The translations under genes were made by a program, and so were the position numbers. The notes beneath the pieces were generated by a model. That model worked only from the letters and a program-made list of their open reading frames with translations, was not told the DNA's origin and searched no databases. Of a stretch of 37,696 bases of DNA, positions 24,318 through 32,044 are shown one piece after another; positions within the stretch are counted from its first letter, which is position 1; each line of letters starts with the position of its first letter. The stretch comes from JBJXFE01 sp046153875 (lineage in GTDB: Bacteria > Planctomycetota > Phycisphaerae > Phycisphaerales > UBA1924): positions 1 to 37,696 of the forward strand of contig JBJXFE010000026.1 in NCBI GenBank assembly GCA_046153875.1, read 5' to 3'.

Positions 24318-24569
24318 TCAGGAGCTGAAGTGCCCACTTCAGGAGCTGAAGTGGCAGCGCCGAGAGCAAACGTGTTCACGTCAGGAGTTGAAGTGGTCAC
24401 TTCAGGAGCTGAAGTGGCAGCGCCGAGAGCAAACGTGTTCGGGTCAGGAGCTGAAGTGGTCACGTCAGGAGCTGAAGTGGCAGCGCCGAGAGCAAACGTG
24501 CTCACTTCAGGAGCTGTTTTGCCCGAATCAGGAGCCGTTTTGCCCAAATCAGGAGCTCTTTTCAGCACG
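24318..24569. repeat. Tandem array with 21-bp base period (63-bp higher-order unit) and embedded palindromes
   Basis: The word TCAGGAG starts at 24318, 24339, 24381, 24402, 24444, 24465, 24507, 24528 and 24549: steps of 21 or 42. The first six copies make three 63-bp units: one TCAGGAGCTGAAGTG module of 21 bp plus a 42-bp module containing GCAGCGCCGAGAGCAAACGTG. Two junctions form a perfect palindrome, CACTTCAG-GAG-CTGAAGTG (24335-24353 and 24398-24416), and a third has one mismatch. All steps are multiples of 21, about two helical turns, as in iteron-like protein-binding arrays. Translation gives seven-residue repeats in every frame. Confidence 0.85.
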
Positions 24570-24790
24570 CGGGACGGACCAGAGGGCGCGTCCGGGACCC
24601 CGTCGCCCGCGGGTCCGCGATAAAAGCCGCCGCCGCACGCTCCAAACGCAGGCCGGGGGAGGGCAATGGGCAGCGGGCAATGGGCAATGGGGGCGGGCCA
24701 TGAGCGATCAGCAGTGAGCAGTCAGCCGGGCCCACGTCCCGCGCGCGACCACCCCATTCCGGTCCCGATCCGTGCAATCCGTGGCCGGCC

Positions 24791-24828
24791 GGGTGCCACC
24801 GCTCGCCGGTCCTCCGGCGCAGCGGTGG
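24791..24828. repeat. 38-bp hairpin repeat (REP-like), copy 1
   Basis: CCACCGCT...AGCGGTGG outer arms enclose GCCGG...CCGGC around a 4-base loop. Copy 2 at 34561-34598 differs at one base, in the loop. Confidence 0.75.
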
Positions 24829-24928
24829 TGAAGCGTGAATCGCACGGCTGCGCAGCGAAACGCCGCGAGCCCCGCCGCGGCGGGCAGGCAGTGGCACCCC
24901 CCCGCCCCACCCCCCCCCCCCGCATAGT

Positions 24929-26335
24929 TCAGGCCCCGACCACCTGCATCCGCGGGTCGGTCTTGCTGATGATCTTGCTCACGCCGTGCTGGTTGAAGCC
25001 CTTGTAGCCGTCGTTGCGCTCGAGGTTCTCCAGGTGCGATCCGATCGCGCCCTGGGAGCGGAACTGCGAGGCCTGCGCGGGCGTGACCTGCTTCTTCGCC
25101 AGCAGCACATCGATGCGGCGGCCGTCCACGCGCCAGCGCTCGCCGACTGTGAACGCCTGCTTGAGGAACGGGAAGTTGGTGAACGGGTCCATGGTCTCGA
25201 CCCCCGCGGCCTCGAGCTGGGCCTTGAGCGCCTCGTGATCGAACTGGCACTCGAGGTGGTGCATCCCGGCCTGGAGGATCGCCTCGCCGTGCAGGCCGCA
25301 CCAGAGGCCGACGGTGCCGAGCTCGTCCCGTTCGGGGAGCGAGTCGTGCGCGAAGTCGCCCTTCACCTCGTCGGGCGAGAGGTCCACGTCGGCGAAGATC
25401 GTGATGCCGGCGACCGGCTGTTCGAGAACCTGCGCCCCCCAGCCGGCCTCGGCGCCGGCGTAGAAGCGCTCGCGGCACTTGAAGCCGAGCTTCTCGAAGA
25501 GAGCGATGAGGCGGCGGAATGCGCGGCGCGACGAGCGGTACGTGTGGTGGTCGTGGTTCGCCCAGCCCAGGCCCAGCCGGTCCTGTCGGGTCTTCTGGAG
25601 CTGCGCGGCCCGGTTCTTCCGCTGCCAGTACTCGCGTTCGGCGATGAAGAAGAGGTCGCAGGCGGCGTCCACGCCCAGGTCCGCGACGGCGGCGTCGATG
25701 AGGTGGTCGGCGTGGTCCAGTCCGGCTTCGTCTTCCTCGGGGCCGACGCCCCAGTCGCGGGCACGCCGGCGGAAGGACTCGAGGTGGCGGACGGTCATCA
25801 TCGCCTGCGTCGGCGGCCGATCGGCGGGGGCGAAGCCCGCGTACCCGTGGCGCTCGACGGCCCAGAGCTCGTCATCATCGGCGCGGAAGGCGCGGGCGCG
25901 GCGCATCGCGGCCATGGGGCCGCCCTCGATGTCGTCGCCGGCCGCGGTCGGGTCGTCCGCGACGTGCCAAGCGGAGAGGAAGTCGATGACGGAGTCCACC
26001 TTGACGCCGACCTGGCGGACGCGGCCCGCGCCCAGGACCACGCGCGGGAAGATGCCGCCCTCGTGTACGAAGCAGTCGGGCGCGCCGGGCACGGGCTTTC
26101 GCGCGAACCCCGCGGCCTTGAGCTTCGCCCGCAGCTCCGTCGAGCGGCGGACCTGCACGTAGTCCACCCAGTCGATGAACCGCGTGCCGGTCTCGTTGCG
26201 CATCCGCTGGGCGAGCGTGGCCGCGCCGGGGACGCGATCGAGGAACCCGGTGAGGAGTTCGTCGAGCAGGGCCCGCGCGGCGGGCTGCGGGGACCAGTGA
26301 AAATGGGTCTCGGCGGGGGCGGTTTTGGTGGCCAT
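24929..26335 (-). CDS. Conserved-looking unknown protein (468 aa), possible VOC-like metal site
   Basis: Not recognised as a named family. The soluble 468-residue product has no signal or membrane segment. The N-terminal half is helical (TGTRFIDWVDYVQVRRSTEL, VDSVIDFLSAWHVADD). Near residue 265 comes WANHDHHTYRSS then LFEKLGFKCRERFYAG, which resembles the opening of a vicinal-oxygen-chelate module, followed by ITIFADVDL and MHHLECQFDHEALKAQLEAA. Closely placed His and Glu suggest a metal-binding enzyme of the dioxygenase/glyoxalase type; this is inference. The C-terminus is rich in conserved-looking polar stretches. ATG 26335 (the frame opens at 26344) has no Shine-Dalgarno; a TACTCT lies 8 bases upstream. 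It is divergent from the DUF4198-Kelch gene. Confidence 0.7.
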   Translation of the reverse strand: MATKTAPAETHFHWSPQPAARALLDELLTGFLDRVPGAATLAQRMRNETGTRFIDWVDYVQVRRSTELRAKLKAAGFARKPVPGAPDCFVHEGGIFPRVVLGAGRVRQVGVKVDSVIDFLSAWHVADDPTAAGDDIEGGPMAAMRRARAFRADDDELWAVERHGYAGFAPADRPPTQAMMTVRHLESFRRRARDWGVGPEEDEAGLDHADHLIDAAVADLGVDAACDLFFIAEREYWQRKNRAAQLQKTRQDRLGLGWANHDHHTYRSSRRAFRRLIALFEKLGFKCRERFYAGAEAGWGAQVLEQPVAGITIFADVDLSPDEVKGDFAHDSLPERDELGTVGLWCGLHGEAILQAGMHHLECQFDHEALKAQLEAAGVETMDPFTNFPFLKQAFTVGERWRVDGRRIDVLLAKKQVTPAQASQFRSQGAIGSHLENLERNDGYKGFNQHGVSKIISKTDPRMQVVGA

Positions 26336-26343
26336 GGCGCGCA

Positions 26344-26349
26344 AGAGTA
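26344..26349 (-). promoter_or_regulatory. -10-like TACTCT for the 468-residue gene
   Basis: On the minus strand TACTCT ends 8 bases before ATG 26335, consistent with a leaderless or nearly leaderless mRNA. Confidence 0.3.
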
Positions 26350-26474
26350 GCGCGGACGGGTGTTGCGGAGCGCCGCCCCGGTTCCCCGCGGCCCGTCCTC
26401 CCTCCCGGCCGCCGACCAGCGTGTTTTCTCCGTTTCTTGATCCGCCGCGCCGAGCCGGGGGACGCTCGGCGGGA

Positions 26475-26480
26475 GATAAT
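26475..26480 (+). promoter_or_regulatory. -10-like GATAAT ahead of the DUF4198-Kelch gene
   Basis: GATAAT is followed by AAGGAG at 26497-26502 and ATG 26513. A conventional promoter and ribosome site arrangement is likely. Confidence 0.45.
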
Positions 26481-26512
26481 CCGCCTGCGCACCATCAAGG
26501 AGTCCGCGACCC

Positions 26513-28207
26513 ATGCGCCGACAGCTCCTCGCCTTCCTCGCCCCGATCGCGGCCTTCGCCGCCGCGGCGTTCGGTCACTTCCCGTTCATCGTGCTCGACA
26601 AGGACGGTTCGACGGCTCGGCTCGTGATGAGCGAGACGCTCGAGCCCGACCCCGGCGTGAGCATCGGCATTCTCGGCGGCACGACCCTGTCCATCCGCGG
26701 GGCTGACGGACGCGACACACCGCTGACGCTCGTAAAGGGGGAGCACTGGCTGTCGATGGAGCTTTCCGGCGCGGAGGCGGCCGGCGGCACGCGGGTGATC
26801 CACGGCACGCGGGTGATCCACGGCGTCGCGGACCTGGGCGTGATGACGCGCGGCAAGCCCCACGTGCTCATCTACCACCCCAAGGCGGTGATCGGCGATG
26901 CGTTCGACTCGAAAACGCTGCTCGGCGCCGCGGTGGCGATCGAACTCGTACCCGTGCGGGTCGAGGGCGGATTCAGCCTGAAGCTGTTCATCGCGGGGTC
27001 GCCCGCGGCGAACTCGGCGATGCTGGTTATCCTGCCCAACGGCGACGAGTTCGAGTGCATGACCGACGACGCGGGGCTCTCGCCGGTGTTCGCGGAGGCG
27101 GGCCGGTATGGCGCGTGGGCGCGGCACTGGGTGGATGAGCCGGGCGATCGCGCCGGCAAGGCGTACGAGCAGGTCCGCCGGTACGCGACGCTGGTGATGG
27201 ACTATGCCGAGCCGCCCCTGGCCGCGCCCGCGGGGGCGCCGGCGGTCGGTGGACTGGTGCGCGGCGTCACGTTCCGTGCCGCGCTGCCGCGCGCAGTTGC
27301 GAGCTTCGGCGCGGTCGAGAGCGGCGGGTGGCTGTACGTCTACGGCGGGCACTCGGCGGTGCGTCACAGCTACTCGACGGCGAGCGTCTCCGGCCGATTT
27401 CATCGGCTGAACCTGAATGGTGAGGGCGGCGCTTGGGAGGAACTGCCCGGGGGCGTGGCTGTGCAGGGGCTGAACCTCGCGGCGCACGCCGGGAAGGTGT
27501 ACCGCGCGGGCGGGATGGAGCCGCGCAATGCGCCGGGCGAGCCGTCGGACAGTTACTCGATCACCGACGCGGCCCGATTCGATCCCGCGTCGGGTTCGTG
27601 GGAGCCGTTGCCGGCGCTGCCGTCGCCGCGATCGTCGCACGATCTTGTGGTGGTCGGCGACACGCTGATGGCGATCGGTGGGTGGTGGATGCGCGGGAAG
27701 GGCGGGGAGCCGTGGTGGCCCGAGACGATCGACACGCTCGATGTGTCGCCCGGTGGGTCGGCCCTCGCCGCGCGCTCGTGGGGGAGCATCCCGCAGCCGT
27801 TCGCGCGGCGGGCGCTGATCGCCGCGGTGCTGGGCGATCGCGTCTTCGTCATGGGCGGGTTCGACGCGGACGAGGAGCCGAGCCTGGACGTGGACGCGTA
27901 CGACACGAAGACAGGCGCGTGGACGCGCGGCCCGGATCTTCCGGGGCCGCGTCGCAACGGCTTCGCGCCCGCGGCGTGCGCGTACGACGGGTGGCTGTAT
28001 CTCAGCGTGGCGACGGGCGCGATGTACCGCCTGAGCGCGGACGGCGGGGCGTGGGAGCCCGTCGCGCAGACAACGCCGCGGATCGTCCACCGGATGGTGG
28101 CGTGGGGCACCGAGATCCTCGTCGTCGGGGGGGCTGCCGAGGCGACGATGGTGGACCTGATCGAGACGGTGTCGGTCAGTTCCCCCCGCGGTCCAGGTGC
28201 TCGGTGA
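26513..28207 (+). CDS. Exported DUF4198 domain fused to Kelch repeats
   Basis: The 564-residue exported protein has signal LLAFLAPIAAFAAAAFGHF. Residues 20 to about 240 match DUF4198 (HFPFIVLDKDG, GKPHVLIYHPKAVIGD, DDAGLSPVFAEAGRYGAWA), a periplasmic family often near metal-uptake or copper genes. From about 260 come five Kelch-type blades (GGWLYVYGGHSA, GKVYRAGGMEP, GDTLMAIGGWW, GDRVFVMGGFDADEE, TEILVVGGAAEA). Five blades is fewer than the usual six or seven. An exact 18-bp tandem duplication (26786-26821) repeats TRVIHG within DUF4198. AAGGAG supports ATG 26513. The 3' end overlaps the convergent TlpA-like gene by 32 bp. Confidence 0.8.
   Translation: MRRQLLAFLAPIAAFAAAAFGHFPFIVLDKDGSTARLVMSETLEPDPGVSIGILGGTTLSIRGADGRDTPLTLVKGEHWLSMELSGAEAAGGTRVIHGTRVIHGVADLGVMTRGKPHVLIYHPKAVIGDAFDSKTLLGAAVAIELVPVRVEGGFSLKLFIAGSPAANSAMLVILPNGDEFECMTDDAGLSPVFAEAGRYGAWARHWVDEPGDRAGKAYEQVRRYATLVMDYAEPPLAAPAGAPAVGGLVRGVTFRAALPRAVASFGAVESGGWLYVYGGHSAVRHSYSTASVSGRFHRLNLNGEGGAWEELPGGVAVQGLNLAAHAGKVYRAGGMEPRNAPGEPSDSYSITDAARFDPASGSWEPLPALPSPRSSHDLVVVGDTLMAIGGWWMRGKGGEPWWPETIDTLDVSPGGSALAARSWGSIPQPFARRALIAAVLGDRVFVMGGFDADEEPSLDVDAYDTKTGAWTRGPDLPGPRRNGFAPAACAYDGWLYLSVATGAMYRLSADGGAWEPVAQTTPRIVHRMVAWGTEILVVGGAAEATMVDLIETVSVSSPRGPGAR
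26786..26821 (+). repeat. Exact 18-bp tandem duplication inside the DUF4198 domain
   Basis: Two adjacent copies of an 18-bp unit (26786-26803, 26804-26821) add six residues, GTRVIH, in frame. It looks like recent slippage. Confidence 0.9.
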
Positions 28208-29420
28208 TGAGCTTCTCGATGGTCTTTTCGAGCTGCGGGTCGTAGCCGACGGAGAAGTGCAGGAGCGTGCCGTCCACGCCGATGACGGCGAAGGCGGGGA
28301 TGCCGTCGAGGCCGTAGGCCGCGGCGAGCTCGTCGCCGTCGAGCAGCAGGCCGTAGGTGTAGTTGTTGTCCTTCATGTACGAGACAGAGTCTCCGCTCTC
28401 CCAGGCGTTGACGCCGAAGACGGCGACGCCGCGGGACTTGAGCCCGTCGTGGAGGCGCTGGACGCCGGGCATGGCGGCGCGGCAGGGCGGGCACCACGTG
28501 GCCCAGAAGTCGAGCACGACCACCTTGCCTTTGTAGTCCGCGAGGGCGTGGACCTTGGCGGAGGGGTCCTTGAGCGAGAACGCGGGCGCGGGCTTGCCGA
28601 CCTGGACCGGGGCCGGGGGCCGGGCGCGCGCGGACGGCTTCTGGGCCTGGACCGGCGGCTCATAGGTCTTGAGGGCGTAGCCGTCCGGGACGGCCAGCGT
28701 GAAGGTCGCGCTCTCGGCGCGCGCCGCGTCGTTGACGCGGAGGTTGGAGAGCGTGAGGCGGGCGAAGCCGTCGCCGAGCTCTTCGTGGAGGTAGTGCAGC
28801 TCGACGCGGCGCGGGAGGGAATCGCTCTCGGCGAGGAACCACCACGCGCCGTAGAGTCGAGGATCGGAGAGGTCGCTGTAGTCGGCGTAGACCACGTGGC
28901 ACGGGACGCCATGGACGCTCGTGCGCCCGTCGTAGCGGGCGGGGGCGAGCGCTTCGTCGGGGCCGAAAGGGCCGGTCACGAGTTCGTCCCAGCGCGTGAG
29001 CCAGCCGATGACCCACCCCGCGCCGTCGCCAAAGAGGTCCGGGGCGTGGGCTGCGTCGGCCTCGACGACCGTCTTGTCGGCTTCGCGCAGCGACCGGAAC
29101 TTCGCCCCGTCGAAGGCCGCGGCGAGCTTCGTGGGCGCGCCAGCGCCCTGCGGGGCTGAGGCGCCGTCGATGCGGAGCTTCCACGCGAGGCTCGCGTCGG
29201 TGTCGGAGCGTTCCAGCGTGACGGTGGCGCTGATCGTCGGCGACTGGACGGCCATCGCCCCCACGCCCTCGGCGTGGGCGTCGTAGCTGAGCCGCTCGGC
29301 GGCGGCGAGGGCCTTGATGGCGGCACGCATGAGTTCCGCGGGGTCCGGGGCCTGGGCCGCGGCGGGGACGCAGAGCGCCGCCGCGACGGCGCCGACGAGA
29401 GTTCGTGTCCACGGGTGCAT
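28176..29420 (-). CDS. Exported TlpA-type thioredoxin with LolA-like/DUF2092-like N-terminal domain
   Basis: The 414-residue exported protein has signal TLVGAVAAALCVPAAAQA. Residues 25-250 resemble DUF2092/LolA-like beta sheets (AAAERLSYDAHAEGVGAM, SLPRRVELHYLHEELGDGFA). After a Pro/Ala linker (255-275) comes a thioredoxin fold of TlpA/ResA type: GKPAPAFSLKD, GKVVVLDFWATWCPPCRAAM with redox Cys310 and Cys313, and cis-Pro in DGIPAFAVIG. TlpA-like proteins reduce disulphides outside the cytoplasm, for example in cytochrome c maturation. GGAAGGAGAA precedes ATG 29420. It lies 32 bp after a paralogue on the same strand, likely an operon. Confidence 0.87.
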   Translation of the reverse strand: MHPWTRTLVGAVAAALCVPAAAQAPDPAELMRAAIKALAAAERLSYDAHAEGVGAMAVQSPTISATVTLERSDTDASLAWKLRIDGASAPQGAGAPTKLAAAFDGAKFRSLREADKTVVEADAAHAPDLFGDGAGWVIGWLTRWDELVTGPFGPDEALAPARYDGRTSVHGVPCHVVYADYSDLSDPRLYGAWWFLAESDSLPRRVELHYLHEELGDGFARLTLSNLRVNDAARAESATFTLAVPDGYALKTYEPPVQAQKPSARARPPAPVQVGKPAPAFSLKDPSAKVHALADYKGKVVVLDFWATWCPPCRAAMPGVQRLHDGLKSRGVAVFGVNAWESGDSVSYMKDNNYTYGLLLDGDELAAAYGLDGIPAFAVIGVDGTLLHFSVGYDPQLEKTIEKLITEHLDRGGN

Positions 29421-29452
29421 GGGCGGGTTCTCCTTCCGTAGGCGCCGGGCGG

Positions 29453-30742
29453 TCAGCGTGTCGCCTTGAGTTGCTGGTCGATGATCCGTTCGAGACGTTC
29501 GATGTCTTCCGGCCTGAGACCGACACGGGTGTGGGCGATCTTGCCGGCGTGCCCGATGATGTAGAGTGTCGGGATGATCCGCACGCCGTAGCCCCTGGCG
29601 ACGTCCCCTCCCTCAACGGCGAGGCGGAGGGTGAGCCCGTTGTCTTTCATATACGCGGCGGGGCCCGTAACCGGGTCCCGCGATTCGCCGGTGCTGACGG
29701 CGACCACTTCGACGCCGCGTTCCTTGAACTTGTCGTGGAGAGCCTGGACGAGCGGCATGGCTCCGCGGCCCGACGGATCGGACGCGGTCCAGAACACGAG
29801 GATGACGACCTTGCCCGCGAAGTCGCTGAGCTGCACCTCGCGGGCGTCGCCGTCTTTGAGCAGCCAGTCGGGAGCGGGCTGACCCGAGGGGATGAGCGTG
29901 GCCCGGGGCTTGATGGGCGGCGGCGGCGGCGGCGTGGGCTCGGGCTCGGGCTCGGGCGGTGCGGGGGGTCCGGCGATGCGCCAGGTCGCGGGCTCGATCG
30001 CGGGGTTGACCTGGAGCTGGGCGAGCGTGACGGCGATGCCGCCCTCCGGCGGTGGCGCGGCGCCCGCGGGCGACATGGGCTTCACGGGGTACTCCATGCG
30101 GCGCGGCAGGCGATCCGCGGCCGAGACATAGAGCCGGGCCTTGATCGGCGCGGTTCCGGCTTCCGCGCCGAGGGGAACGAACTCCAGGGCGATCGCGTCG
30201 CACTCCTCGCCTTCGATGCTCTTGCGGCCTTCGAGGGCGGCGGTCGCGGTGTCGATGAGGTGGGTCATGGGCTGGTCGAGAACCAGGTCGAGAGCGACGG
30301 GGCGCATCTCCGGGCGCGCGAGGAGCCGCGCGTGGCTCTCGCCGGGTTTCGCGGAGGCGACCTGGCCCTCGGCGGTGCGCCACCTCATCGAGGTTCCGTC
30401 GTAGACGAACTCGACGAGGGTCGGTGCGCCGGCGACGGGCCTGTCCTGCCCCCGCACCGCGATGCGGGCGAGCACGGGCGATCCGGCGATCATGCGCTCG
30501 ACGGCGACGCTCGCGGTGGTCACGCCGTAGACCGATGCGAGCGACCCGTAGCCGCCGATCGAGCCGTTATAGACGAACGAGCGCGCCTGCAGGATGGCGG
30601 CCCGCGACTCGCGGAGGACGGCCTTCGCGTCGGGCGGGGCGGGCGGCTCCTTGGCGCGGGACTGGGCGGGGACCTCGGGCGGCGCGCCGAGGAGAAGTAC
30701 CAGGGCGCCGATCATCGCGGACGCGAGGGGTCCCGTGCGCAT
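29453..30742 (-). CDS. TlpA-like paralogue lacking the CXXC redox pair
   Basis: The 429-residue exported protein shares the layout of the downstream gene: signal (LASAMIGALVLLLGAPPEVPA), DUF2092-like domain, Pro/Glu linker (about 258-280), then a TlpA-type thioredoxin fold (GQPAPDWLLKDGD, KVVILVFWTASDPSGRGAMP, YGVRIIPTLYIIG). Where the neighbour has WCPPCRAAMP this protein has SDPSGRGAMP, so both cysteines are gone (Asp322 and Gly325), while the cis-proline and fold residues remain. It cannot do thiol exchange; a binding or regulatory role is inferred. First gene of the pair. GGGGGAGA lies upstream of ATG 30742. Confidence 0.87.
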   Translation of the reverse strand: MRTGPLASAMIGALVLLLGAPPEVPAQSRAKEPPAPPDAKAVLRESRAAILQARSFVYNGSIGGYGSLASVYGVTTASVAVERMIAGSPVLARIAVRGQDRPVAGAPTLVEFVYDGTSMRWRTAEGQVASAKPGESHARLLARPEMRPVALDLVLDQPMTHLIDTATAALEGRKSIEGEECDAIALEFVPLGAEAGTAPIKARLYVSAADRLPRRMEYPVKPMSPAGAAPPPEGGIAVTLAQLQVNPAIEPATWRIAGPPAPPEPEPEPTPPPPPPIKPRATLIPSGQPAPDWLLKDGDAREVQLSDFAGKVVILVFWTASDPSGRGAMPLVQALHDKFKERGVEVVAVSTGESRDPVTGPAAYMKDNGLTLRLAVEGGDVARGYGVRIIPTLYIIGHAGKIAHTRVGLRPEDIERLERIIDQQLKATR

Positions 30743-31222
30743 CGTGCATCTCCCCCGGCGCGCCGTCGCGCCGGATGCACGATTCTTGGCGTCGGTTCAG
30801 CGCGGGGCGCGGCGAGGGCGGGAACCCCGGGCACGCGCCCGCGGGCGTCCTGGTCTTCGGCACGATCGTCTCGAGATGAACCGGCGTGCCGGTGCGGATG
30901 GGGGGGGGCACGCGGTGGGTGTTCAAGTCTCCCGCCGCCTGCACCCGTGACGCACGGGCGCGGGTCGGCGGGAGGGGGTGAGCGGGATGCGGCGCGACGG
31001 ACGCGTCCGACGAGCCGATGTCCGCGGGCGCGGTGCTTCTTGCGTGCGCCGGCGCGGACCGCGTGCGCTCACGCTGCAAGCCCGGAGGCGGGGACGCGAC
31101 ATTGGTCCGACGGCGGGACGGAGACCGCACGATCTGGAGTTGTGTTCGGGCGTCGGCGACGGCCCGGGACCTGAAGGACAGGTCCGGGTCAGGGGTGAGC
31201 GCGCGCCGCGCGGGAGCGTGCC
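30743..31222. other. 480-bp spacer between divergent genes
   Basis: It lies between the minus-strand TlpA-like operon and the plus-strand DUF2231 gene, so it should hold both promoters, but I see no convincing hexamers. It includes a nine-G run (30900-30908) and no recognisable RNA gene or supported reading frame. Confidence 0.4.
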
Positions 31223-31774
31223 ATGCAGAGCTTGGTCGAGGCGCTGCGCGACCCCCACGCGCGGCATGCGATGCTGGTGCATCTGCCGATCGTGCTCGGC
31301 GTGACCGGTGTCGTGCCGCTCGCGATCCTGGCGATGGGGCGATTCCGTTGCGACCGGCTCCGCTGGACCGTCGTGGCGTGGTTCGCGCTGCTTTCGCTGT
31401 CGTCGCTTGTCGCGGCCTCCTCGGGCAGCGCCGCCGCGAGGAACCTCGAGCGGTCCATCCCTCCGCTGTCGCCGGGCGACCAGCGCGCGCTGGCGATGCA
31501 CGAGCACCGCGGCGAGCGGGCGTGGATCTGGCCCCTGATTCCCGCGCTGCTCGTCGCGTGGACCGCCAGACCCGCGGCGCGCCCGGTGGCGGGAAGGGCG
31601 GCGGCGGTGGCGGCGGTCGGCGTGGCGTGCTGGTTCGGGCTGATCGGTCACGTCGGAGGTCGGCTGGTGTACGCGCGCGGGCTGGGGGTGCCGGCGCGGG
31701 AAGTGGTCGCGGTCGAGGCGGGGCCCGGGCGGACGGAGCCGGACATGGCGGCAGGCGGCGAGACGGACCCCTAG
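31223..31774 (+). CDS. DUF2231-like membrane protein
   Basis: The 183-residue protein has four hydrophobic segments (about 20-40, 47-66, 102-116, 126-146). The opening RDPHARHAMLVHLPIVLGV has the H..H..LVH.P pattern of DUF2231, and GHVGGRLVYARGLGVPA is the conserved end of that family. DUF2231 proteins are four-helix membrane proteins, some with heme-like histidine placement; function is unknown. A weak GGGAG lies 8 bases before ATG 31223. An intrinsic terminator lies 137 bp downstream, before the sigma factor gene. Confidence 0.78.
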   Translation: MQSLVEALRDPHARHAMLVHLPIVLGVTGVVPLAILAMGRFRCDRLRWTVVAWFALLSLSSLVAASSGSAAARNLERSIPPLSPGDQRALAMHEHRGERAWIWPLIPALLVAWTARPAARPVAGRAAAVAAVGVACWFGLIGHVGGRLVYARGLGVPAREVVAVEAGPGRTEPDMAAGGETDP

Positions 31775-31910
31775 CCGCGTGCTGCAAGGCGCGGTGCTCC
31801 CGGCGACATGGGTTATCGGGTTGTGGTTCTGTCACCGGGCCCGGAGGAGGCGGTGCGGCGGCCGCTGACCAGGAAGCGCCGTGTCCACAGTTTCCGGCCC
31901 GGTCTTTGTG

Positions 31911-31938
31911 GGCCTCCCCTCCGCGGGAGGCCTTTTTT
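31911..31938 (+). terminator. Strong Rho-independent terminator
   Basis: A perfect 8-bp stem, GGCCTCCC (31911-31918) with GGGAGGCC (31925-31932), around a 6-base loop is followed at once by six T. It isolates the sigma factor operon from the DUF2231 gene, or ends a short leader RNA. Confidence 0.9.
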
Positions 31939-31961
31939 CTTTCGCGGCGATAGCGGGAACG

Positions 31962-31989
31962 TTGCACGCGGGCGGGCGAAGGGTATCGT
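31962..31989 (+). promoter_or_regulatory. Candidate promoter of the ECF sigma operon
   Basis: TTGCAC (31962-31967), 16 bp, then TATCGT (31984-31989) fits a housekeeping promoter. GGAAC at 31956-31960 is also the usual -35 word of ECF promoters, so self-activation is possible. Which box is used cannot be told from the sequence. Confidence 0.4.
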
Positions 31990-32044
31990 GGATCGGGTGA
32001 CCCTCCGTACAGTTCCAAGCCTCGGTGTCAGGAGCACTTCCGCA

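Larger units (their letters stand above)
24006..24928. other. 923-bp gene-free, repeat-rich spacer
   Basis: It holds GAAGGGAC words and 77-bp repeat copy 2 (to 24104), the 21-bp-period array (24318-24569), GGGCAAT words (24663-24690), a 38-bp hairpin repeat (24791-24828), a 14-bp palindrome (24871-24884) and a 12-C run (24910-24921). All six frames through the array are largely open because its period is a multiple of three; I do not accept any as a gene. Confidence 0.65.

Noticed and set aside
24318..24569. CRISPR array
   Set aside because: The units are contiguous repeats with no unique spacers and no cas genes nearby.
24102..24623. 173-codon frame through the 21-bp array (units such as SGAEVAAPRANVF)
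   Set aside because: Every frame of a 21-bp array stays open, no ribosome site precedes it, and three other frames give equally regular peptides; treated as a DNA repeat.
24986..26350. Plus-strand open frame of 454 codons opposite the unknown 468-residue gene
   Set aside because: Composition is Ala/Glu/Val shadow-like; the minus-strand frame has better mixed composition and structured motifs.
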